From Streptomyces hawaiiensis (lineage in GTDB: Bacteria > Actinomycetota > Actinomycetes > Streptomycetales > Streptomycetaceae), in contig NZ_CP021978.1 of assembly GCF_004803895.1 (NCBI RefSeq), forward strand, positions 7,998,001 to 8,062,000: a DNA stretch of 64,000 bases. Direction: 5' to 3'. Positions 15,966 to 25,097 of the stretch are shown here, piece after piece. A program made the translations under genes and the position numbers. Positions within the stretch are counted from its first letter, which is position 1. Each line of letters begins with the position of its first letter. The notes beneath the pieces are model-generated. The model was not told the origin of the DNA, did no database searches, and was given only the letters and a program-made list of their open reading frames with translations.

Positions 15966-16625
15966 ATGATCTCCCGGACCGTCACCCTGCCCGCCGGCCG
16001 CGCAGGCCTCGTCGGCGACCTGAGCGTGCCGCCCGACGCCCGCGCGCTCGTGCTGTTCGCGCACGGCAGCGGCAGCTCCCGGCACAGTCCCCGCAACCGC
16101 GAGGTCGCCGCCGGACTGCGCACCGCCGGGCTCGGCACCCTGCTGATCGACCTGCTCACCGAGGAGGAGGAACGGCAGGACGCTCTCACCGCCGAACTCC
16201 GCTTCGACATCCCCCTGTTGGGCCGCCGGCTGGTGGCCGCCCTCGACTGGCTGGCGCGGGAGCCGGACACCTCGGGCCTGCCCGTCCTCCTGTTCGGCGC
16301 CAGCACCGGCGCGGGCGCGGCCCTCGTCGCCGCCGCGCGACGCCCCGACCGGGTACGTGCGGTCGTCTCGCGCGGCGGACGGCCCGACTTGGCGGGCGAC
16401 GCCCTGGACGCCGTACGGGCCCCGGTGCTGCTGATCGTGGGCGGCCGGGACGCGCACGTGCTGCGGCTCAACGAGGAGGCGGCCCGGCGCCTGCCCGTGC
16501 CGACCGCCCTCCATGTGGTGCCCGGCGCCACCCACCTGTTCGAGGAACCGGGCGCACTCGACCAGGTCACCGAGGCCGCCCGGCAGTGGTGCGACGAGCA
16601 GGTACAGACCGCCCCGGGCCGCTGA
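15966..16625 (+). CDS. Dienelactone-hydrolase-like alpha/beta hydrolase
   Basis: 219 residues with the fold and triad visible: nucleophile Ser113 in GASTGAG, Asp162 in GGRDAHV, His190 in GATHLFEE. The N-terminal ALVLFAHGSGSSRHSPRN carries the oxyanion region. Start ATG 15966 follows GGAGGCCGACG. The next gene, 94 bp downstream on the same strand, is a phosphoribosyltransferase; the two families are often neighbours or fused in actinobacteria. Substrate unknown. Confidence 0.85.
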   Translation: MISRTVTLPAGRAGLVGDLSVPPDARALVLFAHGSGSSRHSPRNREVAAGLRTAGLGTLLIDLLTEEEERQDALTAELRFDIPLLGRRLVAALDWLAREPDTSGLPVLLFGASTGAGAALVAAARRPDRVRAVVSRGGRPDLAGDALDAVRAPVLLIVGGRDAHVLRLNEEAARRLPVPTALHVVPGATHLFEEPGALDQVTEAARQWCDEQVQTAPGR

Positions 16626-16718
16626 CCGGCCGGCGTGCATCGTCCGGCGGGCCCCGGGGTACGCGGAAGCCGGGCCGGCCGAGGGCCCCTCCCCGTGCGG
16701 GAAGCAGAGGTGACCGTC

Positions 16719-17363
16719 ATGCGGTTCCGTGATCGCCGGCAGGCCGGTGAGGAACTGGCCGAAACACTGCGCATCCGGCAGCGCGAGGGCGCCCTGCCCG
16801 ATCCCCTCGTCCTCGCCCTGCCCCGCGGCGGTGTCGCCGTGGCACGCGAGGTCGCCGACGCGCTGGACGCCCCGCTCGACGTGCTCGTCGTACGGAAGAT
16901 CGGGGCTCCCCACCAGGAGGAGCTCGGGGTGGGCGCGATGGCCGGGGACGAGGTGCCGCTCCTCGACGAGGACGCCCTGCGCCACCTCGGTATCGGCGAG
17001 GCCGCCCTCGCCCCCGTCATCGAGCGGGAGCGCGCCGAACTACGCCGCCGGGAGCGGCTGTACCGGCAGGGCCGACCCGCCCCGGACCCGCGCGGACGGA
17101 CCGTGATCGTCGTCGACGACGGCCTGGCGACCGGCTCCACGGCCCGCGCCGCGCTGCGCTTCGTACGCCGTCAGGCGCCCGAGAAGGTGCTGCTGGCCGC
17201 GCCCGTGTGCTCCCCGGAGGGGGCCGAGCTGATGAGCGCCGAGGCCGACGAGGTGATCTGCCTGCACCGGCCGGCCGCGTTCATGGCCGTGGGCCTGTGG
17301 TACGAGAACTTCGACCAGCTGACGGACCAGGACGTCCTGGAGGCGCTGCACGTGCAGCTGTGA
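16719..17363 (+). CDS. Type I phosphoribosyltransferase
   Basis: 214 residues. The PRPP-binding loop VIVVDDGLATGSTARAAL is clear near residue 130, and the N-terminal LVLALPRGGVAVAREVADAL is the PPi-loop region. An internal segment, VVRKIGAPHQEELGVGAM, matches the orphan PRTase family that accompanies dienelactone hydrolases rather than purine salvage enzymes. The real substrate is unknown. The start is ATG 16719 with GAGG nine bases ahead; GTG 16710 is possible. Confidence 0.87.
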   Translation: MRFRDRRQAGEELAETLRIRQREGALPDPLVLALPRGGVAVAREVADALDAPLDVLVVRKIGAPHQEELGVGAMAGDEVPLLDEDALRHLGIGEAALAPVIERERAELRRRERLYRQGRPAPDPRGRTVIVVDDGLATGSTARAALRFVRRQAPEKVLLAAPVCSPEGAELMSAEADEVICLHRPAAFMAVGLWYENFDQLTDQDVLEALHVQL

Positions 17364-17447
17364 TCCATTGTTCACCTGGCAGGACTGGCGGAAACAAGCC
17401 ACACGGACGACGATGTCCCTTCCCCACACCTGCACCAGGAGTATCAA

Positions 17448-18428
17448 GTGAACGTCTCGTTGTCCGTGTGGCTGCTGACGGTGGCAGCCCTGTGCGTGCT
17501 CGTCGCCGTCGACTTCTTCGTCGGCCGCAAGCCGCACGAGGTGTCCATCCGAGAAGCCGGGACGTGGACGGTGGTGTGGGTCGTCCTGGCCGTGCTGTTC
17601 GGCGTGGGGCTGTGGTACTTCGGTGGGAGCGGGCCCACCGGCGAGTTCTTCGCCGGGTACATCACCGAGAAGTCGCTCAGCGTCGACAACCTCTTCGTCT
17701 TCGTCCTGATCATGGGGAAGTTCGCGGTGCCCGCGCAGTACCAGCAGCGGGTGCTGATGGTCGGCGTCCTGGTGGCCCTGGTGCTGCGGGCCGTCTTCAT
17801 CGCGGCCGGCGCGGCGATCATCTCCACCTTCTCCTGGGTGTTCTACCTCTTCGGCGCGTTCCTGATCTGGACCGCCTGGAAGCTGGTGCAGGACGCCCGC
17901 AAGCAGGACCACGAGGAGGAGTACCAGGAGAACAAGCTGCTGAAGATGGCGGAGGAGCGCTTCGGCGTGGCCGACCGCTATCACGGCACGAAGCTGTTCA
18001 TCACCGAGAACGGCAAGCGGATCATGACCCCGATGCTGGTGGTGATGCTCGCGATCGGCTCCACCGACGTGCTGTTCGCCCTCGACTCCATCCCGGCCAT
18101 CTACGGCCTGACGCAGGACCCGTACATCGTGTTCACCGCGAACGCCTTCGCCCTCATGGGCCTGCGCCAGTTGTACTTCCTCATCGGCGGCCTGCTGAAG
18201 AAGCTGGTCCACCTCTCCTACGGTCTGTCGATCATCCTGGGCTTCATCGGTGTGAAGCTGGTGCTGCACGCGCTGCACGAGTCGGGCGTCCACGTCCCCG
18301 AGATCGGTATCCCGTTCTCGCTGGGCTTCATCGTGCTGGTCCTGGCCGTGACGACGTTCACCAGCCTGCGCGCGTCGAGGAAGCAGGAGGCCGAGGCGGC
18401 GGACCGGCCGGCCACGGAGTCCCGCTAA
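17448..18428 (+). CDS. TerC family integral membrane protein
   Basis: 326 residues, GTG start with CCAGGAG upstream. About nine hydrophobic segments with the family motifs ITEKSLSVDNLFVFVLIMGKFAVP and LVVMLAIGSTDVLFALDSIPAIYGLTQDPYIVFTANAFALMGLRQLYFLIGGL, whose acidic residues sit in the membrane. TerC proteins are linked to tellurite resistance and, in several bacteria, to Mn(II) export during metalation of exported proteins. A charged cytoplasmic loop (QDARKQDHEEEYQENK) divides the halves. Confidence 0.92.
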   Translation: MNVSLSVWLLTVAALCVLVAVDFFVGRKPHEVSIREAGTWTVVWVVLAVLFGVGLWYFGGSGPTGEFFAGYITEKSLSVDNLFVFVLIMGKFAVPAQYQQRVLMVGVLVALVLRAVFIAAGAAIISTFSWVFYLFGAFLIWTAWKLVQDARKQDHEEEYQENKLLKMAEERFGVADRYHGTKLFITENGKRIMTPMLVVMLAIGSTDVLFALDSIPAIYGLTQDPYIVFTANAFALMGLRQLYFLIGGLLKKLVHLSYGLSIILGFIGVKLVLHALHESGVHVPEIGIPFSLGFIVLVLAVTTFTSLRASRKQEAEAADRPATESR

Positions 18429-18444
18429 CCCGGGGGGCACGCCG

Positions 18445-19635
18445 TCAGACGACGCCGTCCGCGCGGAGGGCCGCCACCTCCTCAGTGGTGCGGCCCAGTT
18501 CGGTGAGGATCGTCTCGGTGTGCTCGCCCACCGCCGGGACCGGGTCCATGCGCGCGGGCACGCCGGCGAGGTCGGCGGGCGGAAGCAGAGCCTCCACGGT
18601 GGCCCCCGGCACCTCGACCTCGCTCCAGCGGCCTCGGGCGGCCAGCACGGGGTGGTCCAGGAAGGCGGCGACGTCATTGACCCCCGCGCAGGCGATGCCG
18701 ATGCGCTCCAGGTCCTTGAGGATCTCGTCGGAGCCGGAGCGGGCGACACGCTCGGCGACGACGGCGTTGAGCTCCTCGCGGTGGCTGACGCGGTCGGAGC
18801 CGGTGGCGAAGCGCGGATCGTCGGCCAGCTCCGGTCGGCCGAGGAACTCGGCGCACAGGGCCGTCCATTCCCGCTCGTTCTGGATGGAGAACAACACCTC
18901 CTTGCCGTCGCCGGCGGTGTACGTCCCGTACGGCGCGATGGTGGCGTGCTGGGTGCCGAGACGCGGGGGCTGGGTGCCGCCGTGCCGGGTGTAGTAGGCG
19001 GGCTGGCCCATCCACTCCGCGAGCGCCTCGAACAGAGACACCTCCACGGGATGCGCCTCGCCGGTGGTGGCACGCGTGTACAGGGCGGTGAGGATGCCGC
19101 TGTAGGCGTACATCCCGGCGGCGATGTCGGCCACCGAGATCCCGGCCCGGGCGGTCCCCTCGGGGGTTCCGGTCAGCGACACCAGCCCGGTCTGGCACTG
19201 CACGAGCAGGTCGTAGGCCTTGCGGTCGGCCCAGGGTCCGGTCGTGCCGTAGCCGGATATCGTGCACGGGATCAGGCCCGGGCGGCGGCCGGTGACGGTC
19301 GCGGCGTCCAGACCGAGGCGGGCGGCGGCGCCCGGGGCGAGGTTCTGCACGAAGACGTCGGCGCCGTCGAGGAGGTCGTGCAGGATCTCGTGGCCGCGGG
19401 GGTCCTTCAGGTCGAGGGTGAGGGACTCCTTGGAGCGGTTGAGCCAGACGAAGTAGCTGGAGTGGCCGTGCACGGTCGTGTCGTACCGGCGGGCGAAATC
19501 GCCACCGCCCGGGCGTTCCACCTTGATCACCCGGGCACCCAGGTCGGCGAGCTGCCGGGTGGCATAGGGCGCGGCCACGGCCTGCTCCAGACTGACCACC
19601 GTGACCCCGGCCAGGGGATACCGCTGCACGCTCAT
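18445..19635 (-). CDS. CaiB/BaiF family CoA transferase (class III)
   Basis: 396 residues, full length for the family. The N-terminus LAGVTVVSLEQAVAAPYATRQLADLGARVIKVERPGGGDFARRYD is diagnostic. Asp170 in GISVADIAAGMYA aligns with the catalytic Asp that forms the acyl-CoA anhydride. Members move CoA between carboxylic acids (formate/oxalate, carnitine, succinate/citramalate types); the acid used here is unknown. The PucR-type regulator at 19877 lies upstream on the same strand and is the natural candidate controller. Confidence 0.92.
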   Translation of the reverse strand: MSVQRYPLAGVTVVSLEQAVAAPYATRQLADLGARVIKVERPGGGDFARRYDTTVHGHSSYFVWLNRSKESLTLDLKDPRGHEILHDLLDGADVFVQNLAPGAAARLGLDAATVTGRRPGLIPCTISGYGTTGPWADRKAYDLLVQCQTGLVSLTGTPEGTARAGISVADIAAGMYAYSGILTALYTRATTGEAHPVEVSLFEALAEWMGQPAYYTRHGGTQPPRLGTQHATIAPYGTYTAGDGKEVLFSIQNEREWTALCAEFLGRPELADDPRFATGSDRVSHREELNAVVAERVARSGSDEILKDLERIGIACAGVNDVAAFLDHPVLAARGRWSEVEVPGATVEALLPPADLAGVPARMDPVPAVGEHTETILTELGRTTEEVAALRADGVV

Positions 19636-19794
19636 GCCTCAAGCTCCTGAATCGCGTACGGGGGGCGCTCGGACAGTCTGCCGCAGGGAAAGGACGGCCG
19701 GGCGGGCCACCGGCGCGATCCGGATCACGCCGCAGGGCGGTTCGGCGGGTGGCGGTGCCGGTGGGGTACGGCTTTCATCGACGCGACGCGGGCC

Positions 19795-19878
19795 ATGGTC
19801 GGGGGCGTGGCGGACGCGGCGGGGCGTGCGGTGTTCATGGTCGGGGGTGCGGCGGACGCGGTCGGGCGTGCGGCGTTC
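19795..19878. repeat. Two tandem 42-bp repeats abutting the PucR gene 3' end
   Basis: Unit 1 (19795-19836) and unit 2 (19837-19878) each begin ATGGTCGGGGG and end GCGTTC/GTGTTC, with a few substitutions. They run up to the stop codon of the PucR gene, and 42 bp keeps the frame. They may be leftovers of an extended, slippage-prone C-terminus. Confidence 0.7.
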
Positions 19879-21067
19879 ATGGCCGGGCCAGTCGGCGCAT
19901 CGCGAGGGCCAGTTGCAGCCGGAGCCGGCCCTGCGGGGTGCGTATCGGCCAGCCGAGGAGGTGCTCGGCGTGGGTGAGGCGGTCCTGGAGCGTGGAGTGG
20001 TGGAGGTTGATCCCGGCGGCGGCCGCCCGCAGGCTCGCCGTGGACGCGACCGCGTGCAGGGTGGCCGGCAACCACGGGGCGGTCGCTGCGGCGGTCTCCA
20101 GGGCACGGACGTCGGGCGGCGGCTCGGAGCCCGGCGCGACGAGATCGGCGAGGAGGGCGATACCGCCCAGCTCGTCGGCGTACACGACCCGGGGCCCGGG
20201 GTCCTGCGCGGTGCCCTCGGCGGTGAACCGCAGGGCGGTACGGGCCTCGGCCCAGGACCGGGGCAACTCCAGCACCGGGACGGCGGGTCCGATGCCGAGC
20301 CGTGCGGCGGGGAGACCGGTGCCGGAGCGGGTCCCGGCCTGTTCGGCTGCCGGGTCCGCGCCCTCGGTCCGGGCGGGGGCGCCGCCCGGACCGGCGTCCA
20401 CGGTGCCGCGCAGAACGCTGAACGGGAGAGCGGCATCCGCACGCGCCGGGCCCCCGGGTGGGACCACCCCGGAGATCACCCGCGGCCGCCCGTTCAGCGG
20501 CGCGACGGCCCGGGCCGGGGAGGCGGGATCCAGCCCGAGGCGCCGGGCAGCGTGCACACGGGCCTGTTCCGGGGCGGTGGCGTCGAGCAGCGTCTCGACC
20601 AGCGCCGGATCGTCGGCCGGGGCCCGGCCGCGGGTCCGGTCGAGCACGACCCGCAGCGCGCCGGCGGCCCGCTCGAGAAGCACGGCGTCGACCACGCTGG
20701 GCGCGGCTGCGAGGGGCTCGGTCCCCACCCGCGTGGGCTCCGCGCGGGTGGAGACCGCGCCCGGCCCTGCCCCGGCCCGCTCCAGCCACAGCGCCCCGGC
20801 ACCCTCGGGGTCCAGCGGTGCCGACGGCCAGGCGGGGTCCGGCGGGGGCCCGGCGTCTCGCCGGATGCCGTCGGCCTCCACCCGGACGTGCACGCGCCGA
20901 TCCGGATCCACCAGCCGGGCCGGGCAGCCGGCCAGGACCGCGGCACCGCGCACGAGTGCCTCCACCCCGGCCCTGGACTCGGCCAGGCGGTCGAAGTAGG
21001 CGATGACCCGGACCGCCGCACCGGCATCCGGATCGAGGGCGGTCAGCCGCCCGGCCAGCTCTTTCAT
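19877..21067 (-). CDS. PucR/CdaR-type transcriptional regulator
   Basis: 396 residues. The C-terminal ~60 residues (TLHAVASTASLRAAAAGINLHHSTLQDRLTHAEHLLGWPIRTPQGRLRLQLALAMRRL) are the PucR helix-turn-helix, which sits C-terminally in this family. A GGDEF-like middle domain (RSWAEARTALRFTAEG) precedes it. The N-terminal ~180 residues are a poorly conserved sensor. PucR proteins typically activate catabolic genes; the CoA transferase 240 bp downstream is the likely target. A Gly/Pro-rich insert near residues 215-250 is species-specific. Confidence 0.85.
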   Translation of the reverse strand: MKELAGRLTALDPDAGAAVRVIAYFDRLAESRAGVEALVRGAAVLAGCPARLVDPDRRVHVRVEADGIRRDAGPPPDPAWPSAPLDPEGAGALWLERAGAGPGAVSTRAEPTRVGTEPLAAAPSVVDAVLLERAAGALRVVLDRTRGRAPADDPALVETLLDATAPEQARVHAARRLGLDPASPARAVAPLNGRPRVISGVVPPGGPARADAALPFSVLRGTVDAGPGGAPARTEGADPAAEQAGTRSGTGLPAARLGIGPAVPVLELPRSWAEARTALRFTAEGTAQDPGPRVVYADELGGIALLADLVAPGSEPPPDVRALETAAATAPWLPATLHAVASTASLRAAAAGINLHHSTLQDRLTHAEHLLGWPIRTPQGRLRLQLALAMRRLARP

Positions 21068-21148
21068 AGGCCCATGGTGCGGTATGCGGCCCCGTTCGCG
21101 GGCGGTCGGCGTTCGACGGCTTCACCGGGGCTCGCCGCCCCCGGCCCC

Positions 21149-22123
21149 TCACACCCCCAACAACCTCCGCAGCCAGGCCACATGCGCCCCACGAGCCGCC
21201 TGCGACACCGCCGCCTGCGGGGCGAACCCGTCGAAACCGTGGAAGCCGCCCGGCCACACATGCAGTTCGGCCACCCCGCCGGCCTGCCAGATGCGCGACG
21301 CGTAGGCGACGACCTCGTCGCGGAAGGTCTCCGCCGAGCCGACGTCGAGGAAGGCCGGAGGCAGCCCCGTCAGGTCCTCGGCCCGGGCCGGTGCCGCGTA
21401 CGCCGGTACGTCGGGGCCGCCGCGGCGCGAGCCCAGCAGCGCGTTCCAGCCGGTCTCGTTGGCGGTGCGGTCCCACACCCCGAGACCCGCCATCTGGTAG
21501 GTCGAGGGCGTGTCGTTGCGGTCGTCGAGCATCGGGCACATCAGCACCTGCCCGATCGGCTGCGGCCCCTTGCGGTCCCGGGTGAGCAGGGCCAGGGCCG
21601 CGCACAGCCCGCCGCCGGCGCTCGCACCCGCGATGACGATCCGCTCGGGGTCGGCCCCGAGTTCGGCGGCGTGGTCAGCCGTCCACAGCAGCCCGGCGTA
21701 CACGTCCTCGACCGGCGCGGGATGCGGATGCTCGGGCGCCAGCCGGTACTCCACCGACACCACGACCGCGTCCAGCGCCTGTGCCCACGCCAGCGGGACG
21801 TCCACCCCGACCCGGTTGTTCCCGATGATCATGCCGCCGCCGTGCACGTGGTAGATCACGGGACGCGGCCCGGCGGACTCCGGCGCGGCCGGGCGGCAGA
21901 TCAGCAGGGAGATGTCCGGCTCGCCCTCCGGCCCCGGTACCTGCCGTTCCTCCACCTCGAACGCCCCGCCCATGGTCAGGTCCAGCCCGGCCAGCATCTG
22001 TATGCCCGGGCCCTGGCGCACCTCGGCGATCTCGTCCGGCGTGAGCCCCGGGCTGATCATGTCCTTGATCAGCTCCAGGGCGGCGGCGAGTTCGGGGTCG
22101 AACGGGGGCGGAACGTGCGTCAT
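21149..22123 (-). CDS. HSL-family alpha/beta hydrolase (esterase)
   Basis: 324 residues with the hormone-sensitive-lipase signature: oxyanion HGGG at 94-97 (YHVHGGGMIIG), nucleophile Ser168 in GASAGGG, VEYRLAPEHPHPAPVEDVYA, acid near 265-269 (SAETFRDE), His295 in FHGF. Such enzymes cleave short acyl esters. There is no signal peptide, so it is cytoplasmic. It lies upstream of the PucR gene with 81 bp between. Confidence 0.92.
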   Translation of the reverse strand: MTHVPPPFDPELAAALELIKDMISPGLTPDEIAEVRQGPGIQMLAGLDLTMGGAFEVEERQVPGPEGEPDISLLICRPAAPESAGPRPVIYHVHGGGMIIGNNRVGVDVPLAWAQALDAVVVSVEYRLAPEHPHPAPVEDVYAGLLWTADHAAELGADPERIVIAGASAGGGLCAALALLTRDRKGPQPIGQVLMCPMLDDRNDTPSTYQMAGLGVWDRTANETGWNALLGSRRGGPDVPAYAAPARAEDLTGLPPAFLDVGSAETFRDEVVAYASRIWQAGGVAELHVWPGGFHGFDGFAPQAAVSQAARGAHVAWLRRLLGV

Positions 22124-22420
22124 GGCGTCTCCTCACGCGAGGTCGCGGCGGCTCGTGCGGCCATGGTCCGTCCAGTACCCCGGCCGGGGACGCCGCCGGG
22201 CGGCGGAAGCTGCCCGCCGTACGGCGGGTGGCGTCGCGGTGACGCGTGAGACCACCGCGGTGCACACGACGACCAGCGCGCGCCCCGAGGGCCCTTCGGC
22301 GCTGCCGTACGCGCCTGTGCCCCCGGCGCGAGCCGACGGCGCCACCAAGATACGCGCAGGTCGCGAACGTGGTGGTGAGCCGGTTGTGCACGCCGGTTGC
22401 GCACGCGGGGGCGCGGGCGG

Positions 22421-22660
22421 TCAGCGGCGGCAGCGGATCGCCGTGTCCGCCTGGGCCGGAGCCGGCCCGGGAGCCGGCCCGCTGCGCGAGACGACGCGCG
22501 TGCCGCGACCGTCGGCGACCCGGACCTGCAGCGAGCCGCAGCCGCAGCGGGTCCACTCCGTGTGGCCCGTCGCGGTGGTGTGCCGGGACAGCACCCGGAA
22601 CGGCTCGCCCCCGTCCGGCCAGCCGCAGTGCGGGCAGGTGGTGGCATCGGCGCTGGGCAT
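22421..22660 (-). CDS. Small zinc-ribbon-like protein of unknown function
   Basis: 79 residues from ATG 22660, with GAGGAG seven bases away. Pairs of cysteines (TTCPHCGWPDGG and TRCGCGSLQVRV) could bind one zinc ion. A tail rich in Pro/Ala follows. It faces the LysR gene across a 115-bp promoter region, so it could be the LysR target. Not recognised beyond that. Confidence 0.6.
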   Translation of the reverse strand: MPSADATTCPHCGWPDGGEPFRVLSRHTTATGHTEWTRCGCGSLQVRVADGRGTRVVSRSGPAPGPAPAQADTAIRCRR

Positions 22661-22775
22661 GACTGACTCCTCGTACGTCGTGGCTGGTCGGTCGTCGCGA
22701 CACAGCCAGGGTGCGTGCGGGGATCCGTACACGTCCAGGTTGACTTTGTGGACGTCACTGTGAAGCCTGGCCTTC

Positions 22776-23681
22776 ATGATTGACCTGCGCCGGCTCCACG
22801 TCCTGAGGGCGGTCGCCCACTACGGCACGGTCACCGCGGCCGCCCGAGCCCTGCACTTCACGCCCTCCGCCGCCTCGCAGCAGGTCCGGCAGCTCGCCCG
22901 GGATCTGGGCGTCGACCTGCTGGAGCCGCAGGGACGCGGGGTACGGCTCACCCCGGCCGCCGAGAGCCTGCTCGCGCACGCCGACGCCATCCAGACGCGC
23001 TGGGACCTGGCCGAACTCGATCTGCGGGCCGACCGCGGGGCGCCTTCCGGGGTGCTGCGGGTGACCGGTTTCACGGTGGCCGTCTCGGTGTTGCTGGCGC
23101 CGATGGCGGCCCGGCTGGGGGAGCGGCATCCGAGGCTGTCCGTCCGGATCACCGAGGCGGGTGTCCTGGAGAGTTTCGACCTGCTCTTCGAGGGTGACAT
23201 CGACCTGGCCGTCATCGAAGCGACCCCGCACAACCCGCCGCTGAGCGACTCGCGGTTCGACCAGCGGCCGCTGCTCGACGACCCGTTCGACCTCGTCGTA
23301 CCGGAAGGGCACCGGCTGGCGGGGCTGGCCCGGGTCGAGCTCGCCGAGGCGGCGCGGGAGGCGTGGATCGCGCCGGTGGAGGACAGTCCCTGCCGCCCCC
23401 GCGTCCTGTCCGCCTGCGGCGCGGCCGGGTTCACCCCCGAGGTCGTCCATCACGCCCTCGACTGGAACGTCACCGCTCACTTGGTCGCCCACGGGCTCGG
23501 CGTCGCCCTCATCCCGCGCCTGGCACACCTGACCCCGCACCTGCCGATCGTCCGGGTCCGCTGCACCGGCAGCCCCCACCGCAAGCTCCTGACCTGCACC
23601 CGGGCCGGCGTCCACGTCCGACCGGCGGTGGCGGCGGCACTCGAGGAACTACGGAACCTGGCACCGACGGCGGTCGCCTGA
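22776..23681 (+). CDS. LysR family transcriptional regulator
   Basis: 301 residues. The N-terminal HTH (IDLRRLHVLRAVAHYGTVTAAARALHFTPSAASQQVRQLARDLGVDLLEPQGRGVRLT) is typical. The effector domain runs from ~90 (GVLRVTGFTVAVSVLLAPM) to the end. Streptomyces has many of this subtype, usually acting on a divergent gene; the small zinc-ribbon gene is divergent here. The effector is unknown. Confidence 0.93.
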   Translation: MIDLRRLHVLRAVAHYGTVTAAARALHFTPSAASQQVRQLARDLGVDLLEPQGRGVRLTPAAESLLAHADAIQTRWDLAELDLRADRGAPSGVLRVTGFTVAVSVLLAPMAARLGERHPRLSVRITEAGVLESFDLLFEGDIDLAVIEATPHNPPLSDSRFDQRPLLDDPFDLVVPEGHRLAGLARVELAEAAREAWIAPVEDSPCRPRVLSACGAAGFTPEVVHHALDWNVTAHLVAHGLGVALIPRLAHLTPHLPIVRVRCTGSPHRKLLTCTRAGVHVRPAVAAALEELRNLAPTAVA

Positions 23682-23804
23682 AGCACCCGGGTGGCCGAAG
23701 GCCTCACTCATCCCGAAGGACGTGGACGGTCCGAGCACTTGCCCCGTAGGTCCGCGCTGCGCAGCCCCACCCGCGCGCCCCGGCCACATCGAAGGCGCCG
23801 CGCG

Positions 23805-24383
23805 TCACCGTCCGGGTGCCCCCACGCGCAGTGCGTCCATGACGAGATCCAGCAGGCGGGTGGCGCGCGGTTGCCAGTCGGTGCGGGGGTCCAGCGTCCA
23901 GATACCGCCGATGGCGAGGAAAAGGTCGCTCGCGGTGATCCCCGGGCGGATGGTGCCGGCCTCCTCGGCGGCCCGGAGCAGGAGTTCCGCCGCCTCGGTC
24001 ACCGGGGCGTGCCCCGGCTTCGCCGGCTTTCCCGGTGCGCTGGTGGCCTGGCGGATGGCGTCGGCCAGGCCCGCCTTGGCCATGGCGAACCGTGCCAGCC
24101 GGTCCATCCACTCGCGCAGGGCCCTGTCCGGCTCCCGGCTCTCGAGCAGCGGCGCCGCGGTGTCGGCGACCTGCTGCATCTCGTGCCGGTATATCTCCAG
24201 GACCAGTGCCTCACGGGTGGGAAAGTGGCGGTAGAAGGTGCCCTGCCCGACGCCCGCCTTCTTGGCGATCATGCTCAGCGGGGCGTCCGCCGAACGCGTC
24301 AGTTCGTCCAGCGCCACTTCCAGGATGCGCTCGCGGTTGCGCTGCGCGTCCGACCGCAACGGAGCGTCCTTCCTCTCCCGCAT
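23805..24383 (-). CDS. TetR family regulator of the molybdenum hydroxylase operon
   Basis: 192 residues with a classic N-terminal HTH (RERILEVALDELTRSADAPLSMIAKKAGVGQGTFYRHFPTREALVLEIYRHEM). The C-terminal ligand domain is all-helical. It is divergent from the hydroxylase operon, and the long palindrome at 24427-24478 lies between both starts, so it very probably represses itself and the operon. An aldehyde or aromatic inducer is plausible given the enzyme type. Confidence 0.93.
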   Translation of the reverse strand: MRERKDAPLRSDAQRNRERILEVALDELTRSADAPLSMIAKKAGVGQGTFYRHFPTREALVLEIYRHEMQQVADTAAPLLESREPDRALREWMDRLARFAMAKAGLADAIRQATSAPGKPAKPGHAPVTEAAELLLRAAEEAGTIRPGITASDLFLAIGGIWTLDPRTDWQPRATRLLDLVMDALRVGAPGR

Positions 24384-24426
24384 TCGCCCTCCTCGCGGAG
24401 CCGTGGCCGAAACCAGACCCTTGTCT

Positions 24427-24478
24427 AAGCGGACAGGTGTCCGTTACGTTTTCCCGAGTAACGGACACCTGTCCGCTT
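24427..24478. promoter_or_regulatory. Double TetR operator forming a long palindrome
   Basis: Perfect 21-bp arms (24427-24447 and 24458-24478) around a 10-bp spacer. Each arm itself holds the palindrome CGGACAGGTGTCCG / CGGACACCTGTCCG, so there are two operator copies. Located between the TetR gene and the hydroxylase operon. Confidence 0.9.
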
Positions 24479-24551
24479 GGTCCATCGTATCGGCGCGCCG
24501 CCCCAAGGGACACCCCGCCCACGACCTCGCGATGTGAGAGAGAAGGCTTCC

Positions 24552-25097
24552 ATGCCCCCATCGACGTCCAGCGACCTCACCCTGTCCGTCAACGGCGAAA
24601 AGTACACGCTGACCGTCGACCACCGCACCACCCTGCTCGACGCCCTGCGTGAACGACTCGACATGACCGGCACCAAGAAGGGCTGCGACCAGGGCCAGTG
24701 CGGTGCCTGCACGGTCCTGCTCGACGGCCGCCGGGCCGTCTCCTGCCTCCAGCTGGCGACGGCCGCCGAAGGACGCGAGATCACCACCATCGAAGGCGTG
24801 GCCGAGGGCGAGCAGCTGCACCCCGTGCAGCAGGCGTTCCTCGACCTGGACGGCTTCCAGTGCGGTTACTGCACGCCGGGCCAGATCTGCTCGGCCATCG
24901 CCGTGATCGAGGAGCACGCGGCCGGCTGGCCGAGCGCGGCCACCGGCGACGTCCGGCCCGAGGCGGGACCACCACCGCTCACCCCGGAGGAGATCCGCGA
25001 GCGCATGAGCGGCAACCTGTGCCGCTGCGGCGCGTACGTGTCGATCGTCCAGGCCGTGGCCCAGGCCGCCGCGCAGACCAACGGAGCGGCGGCATGA
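24552..25097 (+). CDS. Molybdenum hydroxylase small subunit, two [2Fe-2S] clusters
   Basis: 181 residues. Ferredoxin-type cluster: CDQGQCGACTVLLDGRRAVSC. Second, helical cluster: CGYCTPGQ ... GNLCRCGAY. This is the electron-transfer subunit of xanthine-oxidase-family enzymes, closest in layout to PaoA (YagT). PaoA of E. coli is Tat-exported, but this one starts MPPSTSSDLTLSVNGEKY with no signal, so the complex is cytoplasmic. ATG 24552 has GAGAGAAGG near. It overlaps the next gene by 4 bp. Confidence 0.95.
   Translation: MPPSTSSDLTLSVNGEKYTLTVDHRTTLLDALRERLDMTGTKKGCDQGQCGACTVLLDGRRAVSCLQLATAAEGREITTIEGVAEGEQLHPVQQAFLDLDGFQCGYCTPGQICSAIAVIEEHAAGWPSAATGDVRPEAGPPPLTPEEIRERMSGNLCRCGAYVSIVQAVAQAAAQTNGAAA

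Noticed and set aside
17364..17447. Manganese riboswitch before terC
   Set aside because: The 84-bp gap is too short and shows no yybP-ykoY-like paired structure.
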